Made by a program: the position numbers and the translations under genes
NCBI GenBank assembly: GCA_903891085.1
Contig: CAITDJ010000031.1
Span: 1-56,234, forward strand
Direction of reading: 5' to 3'
Source of the DNA: an uncultured Bacteroidota bacterium
Lineage (GTDB): Bacteria > Bacteroidota > Bacteroidia > Bacteroidales > F082
DNA length: 56,234 nt
The notes under the pieces: generated by a model
The model's database searches: none
What the model was told of the DNA's origin: nothing
The model's input: only the letters and a program-made list of their open reading frames with translations
Shown: positions 8,828 through 17,248 of the stretch, piece by piece
How the letters are laid out: each line of letters opens with the position of its first letter
How positions within the stretch are numbered: the first letter of the stretch is position 1

Positions 8828-10738
8828 ATGGGAAAAATAATTGGAATCGACCTCGGAACCACGAATTCCTGCGTTGCAGTGATGGAAGGTAACGAACCAA
8901 TCGTAATTGCAAACAGCGAAGGCCGTCGTACAACACCTTCAATTGTTGGTTTTGCCGAAAACAACGAACGAAAAGTCGGCGATCCTGCCAAACGTCAGGC
9001 GATCACTAACCCCACAAGAACAGTTTATTCAATTAAACGTTTTATGGGAGAAACCTATGACAGGATAACAAAGGAAAGAGAAAGAGTGCCATACCACGTG
9101 ATCAAGGGTGAAAACAATACCCCACGTGTCGAAATTGATGGCAGACCATATACACCACAGGAAATTTCTGCAATGATTTTGCAGAAAATGAAGAAAACAG
9201 CCGAAGATTATCTCGGACAACCTGTAACAGAGGCAGTTATCACAGTGCCTGCCTATTTCAGCGATTCGCAACGACAGGCTACCAAAGAAGCCGGCGAAAT
9301 TGCAGGTCTTACTGTTAAAAGAATCATCAATGAACCTACCGCAGCAGCCCTTGCCTATGGTTTGGACAAAAAACTCAGCGATATTAAAGTGGCTGTTTTT
9401 GACCTTGGCGGCGGTACTTTCGATATCTCGATACTCGAAATGGGTGATGGCGTTTTCGAAGTGAAATCGACCAATGGCGATACCCACCTTGGTGGTGACG
9501 ACTTTGATGCCACCATCATCAATTGGCTCGCAGAAGAATTCAAAACCGAAGAAGGATTAGACCTGAGAAAAGACCCAATGGCCTTGCAACGTCTGAAGGA
9601 AGCTTCCGAAAAAGCAAAAATTGAATTATCAAGTTCAACTGAAACCGAAATCAACTTGCCTTATATCATGCCTGTTAATGGTATGCCAAAGCATTTGGTG
9701 AGAAAACTTACCCGATCAAAATTTGAGCAACTGAACGACCATTTAATCCGTGCTACCATCGAACCATGCCGCAGGGCAATGCAGGATGCCGGTTTAACTA
9801 CTGCTGATATCAATGAAGTTATTCTTGTTGGCGGATCAACACGTATCCCTGCTATTCAGCAGATTGTAAAAGATTTCTTCGGAAAAGAACCTTCGAAAGG
9901 TGTCAATCCTGATGAAGTTGTAGCCATTGGCGCAGCGATCCAGGGTGGTGTGTTGAGCGGAGAAGTGAAAGATGTGTTGTTGCTCGATGTTACTCCACTT
10001 TCATTGGGTATCGAAACCTTAGGTGGTGTAATGACCCGTTTGATTGAATCGAACACAACCATTCCAACAAAAAAATCAGAAACATTCAGTACCGCTGCTG
10101 ATAATCAGCCATCTGTGGAAATTCACGTGTTACAAGGTGAGCGCCCGATGGCCAATCAAAACAAGAGTATTGGTCGTTTCAATATGGATGGCATTCCACC
10201 TGCACCACGCGGTATTCCTCAAATTGAAGTAACTTTCGATATCGACTCAAATGGTATTTTACATGTATCATCCAAAGATAAGGCTACCGGCAAAACACAA
10301 AGCATCCGAATTGAGGCGTCATCAGGATTGAACGACACTGAAATTCAACGCATGAAAGATGAAGCTGCTGCCAATGCCGAATCGGATCGTAAAGAACGTG
10401 AAAAAGTCGACAAACTGAACTCGGCAGATGCCCTTGTTTTCCAAACGGAAAAACAGTTGAAAGAATATGGCGACAAGCTTCCTGCTGACAAAAAAGGTGA
10501 AATTGAAGCTGCCGTAGAACAATTGAAAACTGCCCATAGAAATCAGGATATGCCTGCCGTTGATGCAGCCATGACACGCCTTAATGGAATCTGGCAATCA
10601 GCCAGCGAAGAAATGTACAAAAACACCCAATCGGCACCTGGTGGCCAGCCACAGCAGGAACAACAGGATCCAAAAGGTCCGGGACAAGCCTCAGGTAATG
10701 ATGAAGTGAGTGATGTCGATTTTGAAGAAGTAAAGTAA
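8828..10738 (+). CDS. dnaK: Chaperone DnaK (Hsp70)
   Basis: 636 residues. The nucleotide-binding domain (about 1-380) shows [16 protein letters not shown], the [14 protein letters not shown] segment, [22 protein letters not shown] and [13 protein letters not shown]. The linker [19 protein letters not shown] leads into the substrate-binding beta domain and helical lid, and the C-terminus ends in the conserved DVDFEEVK. DnaK is the ATP-driven cytoplasmic chaperone working with DnaJ and GrpE; neither partner gene is in the window. The start is set by the AAGGAG eight bases upstream. A hairpin terminator follows, so the gene is probably transcribed alone. Confidence 0.98.
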   Translation: MGKIIGIDLGTTNSCVAVMEGNEPIVIANSEGRRTTPSIVGFAENNERKVGDPAKRQAITNPTRTVYSIKRFMGETYDRITKERERVPYHVIKGENNTPRVEIDGRPYTPQEISAMILQKMKKTAEDYLGQPVTEAVITVPAYFSDSQRQATKEAGEIAGLTVKRIINEPTAAALAYGLDKKLSDIKVAVFDLGGGTFDISILEMGDGVFEVKSTNGDTHLGGDDFDATIINWLAEEFKTEEGLDLRKDPMALQRLKEASEKAKIELSSSTETEINLPYIMPVNGMPKHLVRKLTRSKFEQLNDHLIRATIEPCRRAMQDAGLTTADINEVILVGGSTRIPAIQQIVKDFFGKEPSKGVNPDEVVAIGAAIQGGVLSGEVKDVLLLDVTPLSLGIETLGGVMTRLIESNTTIPTKKSETFSTAADNQPSVEIHVLQGERPMANQNKSIGRFNMDGIPPAPRGIPQIEVTFDIDSNGILHVSSKDKATGKTQSIRIEASSGLNDTEIQRMKDEAAANAESDRKEREKVDKLNSADALVFQTEKQLKEYGDKLPADKKGEIEAAVEQLKTAHRNQDMPAVDAAMTRLNGIWQSASEEMYKNTQSAPGGQPQQEQQDPKGPGQASGNDEVSDVDFEEVK

Positions 10739-10763
10739 ATACTGAAGTAATCAGATTGATAAA

Positions 10764-10795
10764 AAAAGGATAGCCTAATGCGGGTTATCCTTTTT
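10764..10795 (+). terminator. dnaK terminator
   Basis: An A-rich lead, an 8-bp stem (GGATAGCC with GGTTATCC, one G-U pair) and a T5 run start 26 bases after the dnaK stop codon. Confidence 0.8.
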
Positions 10796-10977
10796 ATATT
10801 CATTCAAATTGGCAATCAGATTATTCAGCTCAATAACAACTAATACCACTCAAACCCGGAATAGAATTTTTTTCTGTAATACGATTGAAGCATGGTGAAT
10901 TAGTGATGATAGATTGAATCATGTGTCAATTTATTGTTATTTTTCAGCAAAAACACCATTACTATCACACTTTCTTG

Positions 10978-10985
10978 TATTTTTG
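10978..10985 (+). promoter_or_regulatory. -7 box upstream of T9SS protein gene
   Basis: TATTTTTG matches TAnnTTTG and lies 52 bases upstream of the ATG at 11038. No convincing TTG was found 19-21 bases further upstream. Confidence 0.45.
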
Positions 10986-11037
10986 AAGCCGAATTACAGA
11001 ATCTATCAAAGACTAATTATTATTTATCAAATTCACT

Positions 11038-12678
11038 ATGAAAAAAATTATTTTTACCCTTTTCATCGCATTTTTCGGTCTGGTTATCAAGCCGAATGCA
11101 CAAAACCTGGTAGTCAATCCGGGGCTTGAGGAATGGACCTCTGACACCCAGCCTACCGGTTGGACACTTTATCAGGGAGTTGCGAAAGAAAGCACCACCA
11201 TCCATGGCGGAAGTTTTTCGGCGAAACACATCTCCGCATCAAGCACACAGAAATTACAACAGGAAGTTACAGGTATTCAAGCCGGAAGCGATTATACGAT
11301 TTCGTACTATTACTATGATAATGATCCTGCTGCCCGTACCCGTATCTGGTCTTACTGGTTAAGCGGAACAACAACCATCAGCGCTGACAGCGCGGTTTTG
11401 CGTCCAAGTGTATACAGTACTGATATTGCCGAATGGCAACAATTTAGTGCCGCCCTCACAGCTCCTGCAGGTGCCGATGGATTTCGTTTCGAAGTCCGTG
11501 CTTACAAACAGGATGGTGTTTTTGGTGGTGGAGTATTTTATGATGATTTTACTGTTTCTGGTGAAGTAACAGTAAAACCTGAGCCAACCAATTATCCAAC
11601 CGCTTTTACAGCAGCTGCTGAAGGCATGGGCGTAAAACTCAACTGGACAGACGCTACCGGACCACAATTACCGGATTCATACGTAGTTATGGGCACGCTT
11701 GTCACTTCACCGCTCAAAAGTATTCCACCGGTTGATGGTGTTCCTGAAGCAAACAATCTTGACATTACGGTGAATGGATATATCGCCTGGAATGTGGCTT
11801 ACGGTGTTGAAACATATACATTTGGCAGCCTATTAGCCGGTCAGGAATATATGTTTACTATTTATCCTTATACCAACAGCGGTGCAACCATCGATTACAA
11901 AACAGATGAAACTGCCCCTATACTTTTCATCACAACAACCAATGTAACCACACTAGTTTATGAACCATTCGACGCTGATTTGGGCGTAATGACTGCCCAT
12001 AGTATCACTGGAACACAAGCCTGGGCTCATTATAATTTCAACAGTGAAGATTTTGCACGTTGCTCTGGTTATGAAGGCGTAAGTAATGAAAATGAAGACT
12101 GGTTGGTAAGCCCACAAGTTAATTTTACCAATATGCAATCTGCCTTTTTAAGTTTCCGCACAGCTTTTAATTATACCGGCGACCCTCTTAAACTGCTTGT
12201 TTCGAGCGATTATGATGGTGAAAGCGATCCAACAGGTTTCACCTGGAACGATATCACAGCTGAAGCAATCTGGTCAACGGGTGCATGGGCATGGGCGCAA
12301 TCAGGTGCAGTTTCATTGCTTGAGTACGGAAACCCTACACTTTATATTGCTTTTGTTTATACCTCCACCACTGAAGCTTCCTCAACATGGGAATTAGACG
12401 ACTTGCTCATCTATGGTATTCAGGGTGTTGGTGTGCATGAAACAACTGTCAAAAATATTACAGTGTATCCAAACCCTGCAAGCACAGAAATACGTTTCAA
12501 CCTGACAACAGATTCACAGGTCACTATCACCGATCTGATGGGCCGTATTATTACAGGGAATGATTTTCTGACAGGTAACAACAATATAAATATCAGCAAT
12601 TTAGCTGATGGAACCTACTTATTGGTAGTTAAGTCAAACGATGGACAAACTTCAATGTCACGTTTCACGAAACAATAA
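11038..12678 (+). CDS. T9SS-secreted protein with CBM-like and choice-of-anchor-J domains
   Basis: 546 residues. The signal peptide is about residues 1-21 (ending KPNA). Residues ~22-180 (NLVVNPGLEEWT...PTGWTLYQG, with a C-terminal GVFYDDFTVSG) resemble the carbohydrate-binding-module 4/9-like jelly-roll often found in exported Bacteroidota proteins. A fibronectin-III-like stretch follows at ~190-300. Residues ~305-460 (YEPFDADLG...WLVSPQVNF...AFLSFRTAFNY...WELDDLLIYG) match the choice-of-anchor J / DUF5017 type domain. The last ~75 residues (VYPNPASTEI...) are a T9SS sorting domain. It is likely a surface or secreted binding protein with no catalytic domain seen. It stands alone between two terminators. 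Confidence 0.82.
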   Translation: MKKIIFTLFIAFFGLVIKPNAQNLVVNPGLEEWTSDTQPTGWTLYQGVAKESTTIHGGSFSAKHISASSTQKLQQEVTGIQAGSDYTISYYYYDNDPAARTRIWSYWLSGTTTISADSAVLRPSVYSTDIAEWQQFSAALTAPAGADGFRFEVRAYKQDGVFGGGVFYDDFTVSGEVTVKPEPTNYPTAFTAAAEGMGVKLNWTDATGPQLPDSYVVMGTLVTSPLKSIPPVDGVPEANNLDITVNGYIAWNVAYGVETYTFGSLLAGQEYMFTIYPYTNSGATIDYKTDETAPILFITTTNVTTLVYEPFDADLGVMTAHSITGTQAWAHYNFNSEDFARCSGYEGVSNENEDWLVSPQVNFTNMQSAFLSFRTAFNYTGDPLKLLVSSDYDGESDPTGFTWNDITAEAIWSTGAWAWAQSGAVSLLEYGNPTLYIAFVYTSTTEASSTWELDDLLIYGIQGVGVHETTVKNITVYPNPASTEIRFNLTTDSQVTITDLMGRIITGNDFLTGNNNINISNLADGTYLLVVKSNDGQTSMSRFTKQ

Positions 12679-12697
12679 CAATTCGCATAAAAATATC

Positions 12698-12734
12698 CGG
12701 CCATCAAATCTCTCATTTGGTGGCCGTTTTTTTT
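12698..12734 (+). terminator. Terminator of the choice-of-anchor-J gene
   Basis: A 12-bp stem (CGGCCATCAAAT / ATTTGGTGGCCG, one T-G wobble) with a 5-nt loop is followed by eight T residues, 19 bases after the stop. Confidence 0.9.
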
Positions 12735-12921
12735 GAAGCAAAACATGAAAATCCTTTGGGAACATATGTTGAACATTTTCTTGTTTTTTAAATATTTTCA
12801 ATCGTTGTACACAAAATTGAATAGTAGAGATTTGCTATCTTTACGGCATGAGGAATCGAAAAACGCTTTGCAACCTAAGGTATTATCAAGTTAATTCATT
12901 TACCAAAAAAGCTTAGTATTC

Positions 12922-14487
12922 GTGCGCTATACATATAACATATTGGTATTCTGCTTATTCCTTTTCATTACTACGACTATTCGAAGCCAGTCGTTTGAAC
13001 CCATCCGCGTTGAGCTTTCAGCACGTATTGATGTTCCTTCCTATCATATTGAGTCACTGGGCGAGCAGGGTCTTCTGTTATTTTACGAAAGCAATGAAAT
13101 AAATGAAAACCAAAAACGAAAATGGTATTTTAGTTTACTTGACACTACCCTCACCGAAAAGTGGGTTCAAATCGTTCCACTGACCGACGGCATGTCATTT
13201 CATTCTTCCAAAACAACTCCTGATAAAGTAGTAATGTTGTTTACTTTAAACAATAAATCAAAAGATCAATCAGTTAATTATGAAGTCATTACATATAACA
13301 ATATCGCACAGCAATTCAATTTAATCGGGGGTAATACCCCTGATAAGGCAACTTTTGCAGGATTTAACTCCAACGGAAACAGTGCTTTGATGGCCATAAA
13401 TTTGCCAAAATCGAAAAGTGATTTTCTCTATTTCGATTTATTGAAAGGCATAGTGACTTCCATTGCCAATCCCATCGAAGGAGATGTAGCCGTCAATGAT
13501 TTAGGAACCGTGAATAATGGTTTCTTATACATAGCAACCATTAGTCAAGCCATTGATAATGAATCATTAAAATATCATTTCATTGTGTTCGACAATACAG
13601 GTTCTATTATCGGGAAGTACCTGCATGAAGACACAAAGCCACGAAGTTTACATGCATTCACTTTTGATTATGATCCTATTTCAGAAGCCCTGTTCATCGT
13701 GGGCAGTTTTAATGATGACAAACTAAAAAATGAAAAACCCGTTCAGCAAGCAGCGGAGAAGGAAGAATCAACAGGCTTGTTTTATCTTAACTTTTCTAAA
13801 AATTCGGAAGAACAATCAAATTTCGTTGAATTCAACGATTTTAAAAACATTTATACCGCACTGGCAGCCGAAGATTTGATGGAAGTCAGGCAGAAACTGG
13901 CACGATCGAACGACGAAAAACCTGTGAAGCCTGATATTGCCTTCAATTTATTCAATCCTGTATTGGTGCATTTTGAGGACAAATTAGTGTATGCCGCTGA
14001 GGCTTTTCGTCCGCAATACCGGATTGAATCACGTATCGAATATGATTTTTATGGCCGGCCAATACCATTTACTTACTCCGTATTTGAAGGGTATAGTTTC
14101 TTCACTACCATAATCGCTGCGTTTAACAAAACAGGTGAATTGTCGTGGACTTACAATGTTGAAATACCTGAGTTTGTTACTTTCTATTTACAACCTCATG
14201 TCCTAATTCAAACTGACTCATCAAGTCTTGTTTGTTGCGTAATCAATAATGGACTGATCAATTCAACAGTGATCGGAATCGATGGGATTGAGATTGGCTG
14301 CACTGAACAATCGAAAATTGCAAGCGATTTTGCAAATGATCGTTTGATGGAAGAAAATTTCTCTTCTGTAATACACTGGTACGCAAATTATTACCTTGGC
14401 ACCGGATATCAAAAAATTGCGAATAATAAACTACGCGATAACAATCCAAGGACTGTATTCTATCTTAATAAACTGGGTTTTTATTAA
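12922..14487 (+). CDS. Unrecognised secreted protein
   Basis: 521 residues from a GTG at 12922; no in-frame ATG gives a better start, and the GTG opens directly into a hydrophobic export signal (YNILVFCLFLFITTTI, ending SQS). No known domain was recognised. The body is beta-rich with alternating hydrophobic strands and phrases such as NNGFLYIATISQ and FDYDPISEALFIVGSFND, which suggests a WD40/propeller-like exported protein of the kind often annotated hypothetical in Bacteroidota. There is no T9SS sorting domain at the C-terminus (ends FYLNKLGFY), so it is probably periplasmic or outer-membrane associated. It stands alone and the next gene starts 157 bases on. Confidence 0.7.
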   Translation: MRYTYNILVFCLFLFITTTIRSQSFEPIRVELSARIDVPSYHIESLGEQGLLLFYESNEINENQKRKWYFSLLDTTLTEKWVQIVPLTDGMSFHSSKTTPDKVVMLFTLNNKSKDQSVNYEVITYNNIAQQFNLIGGNTPDKATFAGFNSNGNSALMAINLPKSKSDFLYFDLLKGIVTSIANPIEGDVAVNDLGTVNNGFLYIATISQAIDNESLKYHFIVFDNTGSIIGKYLHEDTKPRSLHAFTFDYDPISEALFIVGSFNDDKLKNEKPVQQAAEKEESTGLFYLNFSKNSEEQSNFVEFNDFKNIYTALAAEDLMEVRQKLARSNDEKPVKPDIAFNLFNPVLVHFEDKLVYAAEAFRPQYRIESRIEYDFYGRPIPFTYSVFEGYSFFTTIIAAFNKTGELSWTYNVEIPEFVTFYLQPHVLIQTDSSSLVCCVINNGLINSTVIGIDGIEIGCTEQSKIASDFANDRLMEENFSSVIHWYANYYLGTGYQKIANNKLRDNNPRTVFYLNKLGFY

Positions 14488-14644
14488 AAGTATTTTTCGC
14501 ATCCTTAACTTACTAAAAACCCGCTAAAACAAATACTTCATTTGATTGTTTTCAACATAATAAATTGGTCAGGTATAATAATGGTTGGTCGAAAATCAAA
14601 TATTATTCATTTTACATCGTTAAATCATCTCACATATTTTATAC

Positions 14645-15436
14645 ATGGATAGAATTGATTATATATCAGGATATATTAAATACCTACTGAAAAAAAAAGG
14701 GAAACATAACGTTCACTCACCTTTTGTTTATGATTTTATCACGAAAGTGTTGGAGGATCACAAGGAACACCCAGAATATCAGCGAATCGAAAAATCGAGA
14801 AATATTTTACTGAATGACAGTAATATAATAGAGACCGTAGATTTCGGTTCAGGTGCCAAAAATAAAGAGTTTATTACATTTCGGGCATCGGTAAAAGACC
14901 TCACTAAATTACGTTCACAATCGAAGCATGAATCACGTTTATTAGTGCGAATCGTGAAATATTTTAAACCTGAAACGATACTCGAATTCGGGACGGCGAC
15001 CGGACTGGGAAGTATGGCGTTGGCGTTAGGGAATCCGCGCGCAAAAGTAATTAGCATGGAAGGTTGTGCATCCATCGCTTCCGTAGCGGAAAATCAGTTC
15101 AGACGAAATGAAATAGAAAATATTGAACTCATTATCGGAAATTTTAACAATGTATTGCCCGAAGTGCTCGAAAAAGTGACATCACTTGATCTGGTTTTCT
15201 TTGATGGAAACCACCGTAAGATACCAACCTTAGACTATTTCAACCACTGTTTGACCAAAGCTGGTGAAAAATCAATTTTCATCTTTGACGATATTCACTG
15301 GTCGGCAGAAATGGAAGAAGCCTGGAAAGAGATTCAACAGCATGCTTCAGTGACCCTCTCACTTGATTTATTTCACCTGGGTATCGTTTTCTTTCAAAAA
15401 GGAATCGTAAAGCAACATTTTATACTCAATAATTAA
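14645..15436 (+). CDS. Class I SAM-dependent methyltransferase (O-methyltransferase-like)
   Basis: 263 residues. The SAM-binding motif I is ILEFGTATGLGSMALAL (about residues 114-130), followed by an acidic strand end (VISMEGC), NIELIIGNF and LDLVFFDGNHRK (motif with the Asp-Gly-Asn-His seen in catechol-O-methyltransferase-like enzymes), then FIFDDIHWSAEMEEAW. The N-terminal ~80 residues (IKYLLKKKGKHNVHSPFVYDFI) are typical of a Bacteroidota family whose substrate is unknown. It leads a tight same-strand run with the ABC ATPase (35-bp gap) and the cobalamin adenosyltransferase, but these show no obvious shared pathway. Confidence 0.82.
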   Translation: MDRIDYISGYIKYLLKKKGKHNVHSPFVYDFITKVLEDHKEHPEYQRIEKSRNILLNDSNIIETVDFGSGAKNKEFITFRASVKDLTKLRSQSKHESRLLVRIVKYFKPETILEFGTATGLGSMALALGNPRAKVISMEGCASIASVAENQFRRNEIENIELIIGNFNNVLPEVLEKVTSLDLVFFDGNHRKIPTLDYFNHCLTKAGEKSIFIFDDIHWSAEMEEAWKEIQQHASVTLSLDLFHLGIVFFQKGIVKQHFILNN

Positions 15437-15447
15437 TACATTTTTGA

Positions 15448-15455
15448 TAACTTTG
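15448..15455 (+). promoter_or_regulatory. -7 box upstream of ABC ATPase gene
   Basis: TAACTTTG matches TAnnTTTG 16 bases before the ATG at 15472, in the short gap after the methyltransferase gene. It could give the ATPase gene an additional promoter with a very short leader. No clear -33 TTG. Confidence 0.4.
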
Positions 15456-15471
15456 TAGGACAAGAAGCCAC

Positions 15472-16200
15472 ATGCAAATGGAAAAACAAGTAATTAAACT
15501 GAATGGCATTTCGCGTCATTTCAAAGTTGGTTCTGAAATCGTAAAAGCGCTCAGGACGATTGATGTTTCAATAAATCGCAACGAATATGTTGCGCTGATG
15601 GGGCCTTCCGGGTCAGGAAAATCGACCCTGATGAATCTCCTGGGTTGTTTGGACACACCCACCTCAGGTGAGTATTTTTTGAATGGTCAGGATGTCAGTA
15701 AGATGAATGACAACGAATTGGCTGATATCCGAAACAAAGAAATTGGGTTTATTTTTCAGACTTTCAATTTATTACCCCGGTCAACCGCCCTCGAAAACGT
15801 GATGCTGCCATTGGTATATGCCGGAATTCCAAAACCAAAACGCATCGAAATGGCCGAAACTGTGTTGGAAGATGTACAATTGACCGACCGGATGAAACAC
15901 CGTCCGAATGAGCTATCAGGGGGCCAGCGACAAAGGGTTGCCATCGCAAGGGCATTGGTAAATAAACCCTCTATCTTATTGGCTGATGAACCAACCGGTA
16001 ATCTCGACTCGAAAACTTCCATTGAAATCATGGGTTTACTCGAAGAAATTCATGCCGCCGGAAACACTATCATTGTAGTAACCCATGAGGAAGAGATTGC
16101 AAAACACGCCCATCGCATCATTCGTTTAAAAGATGGACTGATCGAATCGGATGAAAAGAATGAACATATTTCAGTTGCCACTGTTAAACGGAAGCAATAA
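15472..16200 (+). CDS. ABC transporter ATP-binding protein, MacB/LolD type
   Basis: 242 residues; a second ATG lies two codons downstream. Walker A is GPSGSGKST, the Q-loop is [21 protein letters not shown], the signature is [15 protein letters not shown], Walker B is [12 protein letters not shown] and the switch histidine sits in VVTHEEE. The wording around the Q-loop and signature puts it in the MacB/LolD/FtsE-like class that drives lipoprotein release or mechanotransmission permeases. No permease gene is adjacent, so its partner must be encoded elsewhere. It may be co-transcribed with the methyltransferase upstream and the adenosyltransferase downstream, whose start lies 37 bases after this stop. 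Confidence 0.93.
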   Translation: MQMEKQVIKLNGISRHFKVGSEIVKALRTIDVSINRNEYVALMGPSGSGKSTLMNLLGCLDTPTSGEYFLNGQDVSKMNDNELADIRNKEIGFIFQTFNLLPRSTALENVMLPLVYAGIPKPKRIEMAETVLEDVQLTDRMKHRPNELSGGQRQRVAIARALVNKPSILLADEPTGNLDSKTSIEIMGLLEEIHAAGNTIIVVTHEEEIAKHAHRIIRLKDGLIESDEKNEHISVATVKRKQ

Positions 16201-16236
16201 TTGACAAATTCAGGTGGGAATAATACCAAAGAGGGC

Positions 16237-16800
16237 ATGAGCGAAGAAATGAAAATTTATACACGCACCGGCGACAAGGGGCAAACCTCGTTGATCGGAG
16301 GAACACGTGTACCAAAATATGATGACAGGATTGAAGCCTATGGAACCATTGATGAGCTTAATTCCTTCGTTGGTTTGATTCGCGACCACGAAAACTGCGA
16401 TGCGGAAAGCAAAAAACAGCTGCTGATTATTCAGGACAAACTATTTATTATCGAGTCGCATCTTGCTGTTGATACCCAGGCCTGTATCGCAAAATCTATT
16501 CCAATATTAGTCGAATCTGATGTACAAATGCTTGAAAATGCTATGGATATGATGTCAGCACAACTCGAGCCCCTGGCTAATTTCATACTACCTGGAGGAC
16601 ATACCCTGGTTTCATTCTGTCATCTTGCCCGGACTGTTTGCAGACGTGCCGAAAGAGTCTGTCTGAAGGTTTCCGAAAAATACCCCGTCGCTTCACCCGA
16701 CCTTATGTATCTGAATCGTCTGTCAGATTATTTCTTTATATTGGCCAGATACTTCATTTTCAGCACCGGAAGTACCGAAACTAAATGGAACTCACAGTGA
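16237..16800 (+). CDS. Cob(I)alamin adenosyltransferase, PduO type
   Basis: 187 residues from the ATG at 16237. A TTG at 16201 directly after the previous stop would add 12 residues without homology, and an ATG at 16249 is also possible. Hallmarks are the ATP-binding N-terminus RTGDKGQTSLIGG, DDRIEAYGTIDELNSFVG, the LPGG motif and HLARTVCRRAER with the catalytic-site arginine cluster, ending in LNRLSDYFFILAR. The enzyme transfers the adenosyl group of ATP to cob(I)alamin to make coenzyme B12. No B12-dependent enzyme or cobalamin synthesis gene is nearby; the context is the ABC ATPase just upstream. Confidence 0.92.
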   Translation: MSEEMKIYTRTGDKGQTSLIGGTRVPKYDDRIEAYGTIDELNSFVGLIRDHENCDAESKKQLLIIQDKLFIIESHLAVDTQACIAKSIPILVESDVQMLENAMDMMSAQLEPLANFILPGGHTLVSFCHLARTVCRRAERVCLKVSEKYPVASPDLMYLNRLSDYFFILARYFIFSTGSTETKWNSQ

Positions 16801-16828
16801 TTCAATAATTTATATAATTTTCATCAAA

Positions 16829-16861
16829 TTGTAATTTTGATAAATAATAAAATTACTTTTG
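16829..16861 (+). promoter_or_regulatory. Promoter of the DUF2795 gene
   Basis: TTG (16829-16831), a 22-nt spacer, then TACTTTTG (16854-16861), fitting the Bacteroidota consensus. The implied 5' leader is about 120 nt, long for a small gene; no recognisable riboswitch was found in it. Confidence 0.5.
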
Positions 16862-16989
16862 CAAAAAATTAAACTGCCATCTGACTCCATTTGAACAGTA
16901 TTATTCATCAGGATGAGGCTTAAAAACGCAACTGTTTTTTCGGTTTTCAAAGGCAGAGATTTAAGAAACAAAATTCAAAACACTATACA

Positions 16990-17211
16990 ATGTATTGGAC
17001 ATTAGAGTTGGCTTCAAAATTAGAAGATGCCCCTTGGCCGGCCACTAAGGATGAGTTATTAGAATGGGCTCAGCGCTCAGGCGCCCCTCAGGAAGTAGTT
17101 GAAAATCTCAAAGAGATGGAAGATGAAGGAGAAATCTACGAACGTATTGAAGATATCTGGCCTGATTATCCGACAAAAGACGATTTCTTCTTTCATGAGG
17201 ACGAATACTAA
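16990..17211 (+). CDS. Small DUF2795 family protein
   Basis: 73 residues, acidic. The pattern 'W.LELAS.LEDAPWPATKDELLEWAQRSGAPQEVVENL' is that of DUF2795, small helical proteins of unknown role, here followed by an acidic tail rich in Asp/Glu (EDEGEIYERIEDIWPDYP...). It has its own promoter and ends in a bidirectional terminator, so it is a monocistronic unit. The aromatic/acidic composition would suit a protein-protein interaction role, which is inference. Confidence 0.85.
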   Translation: MYWTLELASKLEDAPWPATKDELLEWAQRSGAPQEVVENLKEMEDEGEIYERIEDIWPDYPTKDDFFFHEDEY

Positions 17212-17215
17212 AAAA

Positions 17216-17248
17216 ATAAAACCGGTTGTAAGCCGGTTTTTTTATTTC
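17216..17248. terminator. Bidirectional terminator between convergent genes
   Basis: An ACCGG / CCGGT stem flanked by A and T runs. It can end both the DUF2795 gene (+) and the TonB-receptor gene (-), whose stop codon it touches. Confidence 0.75.
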
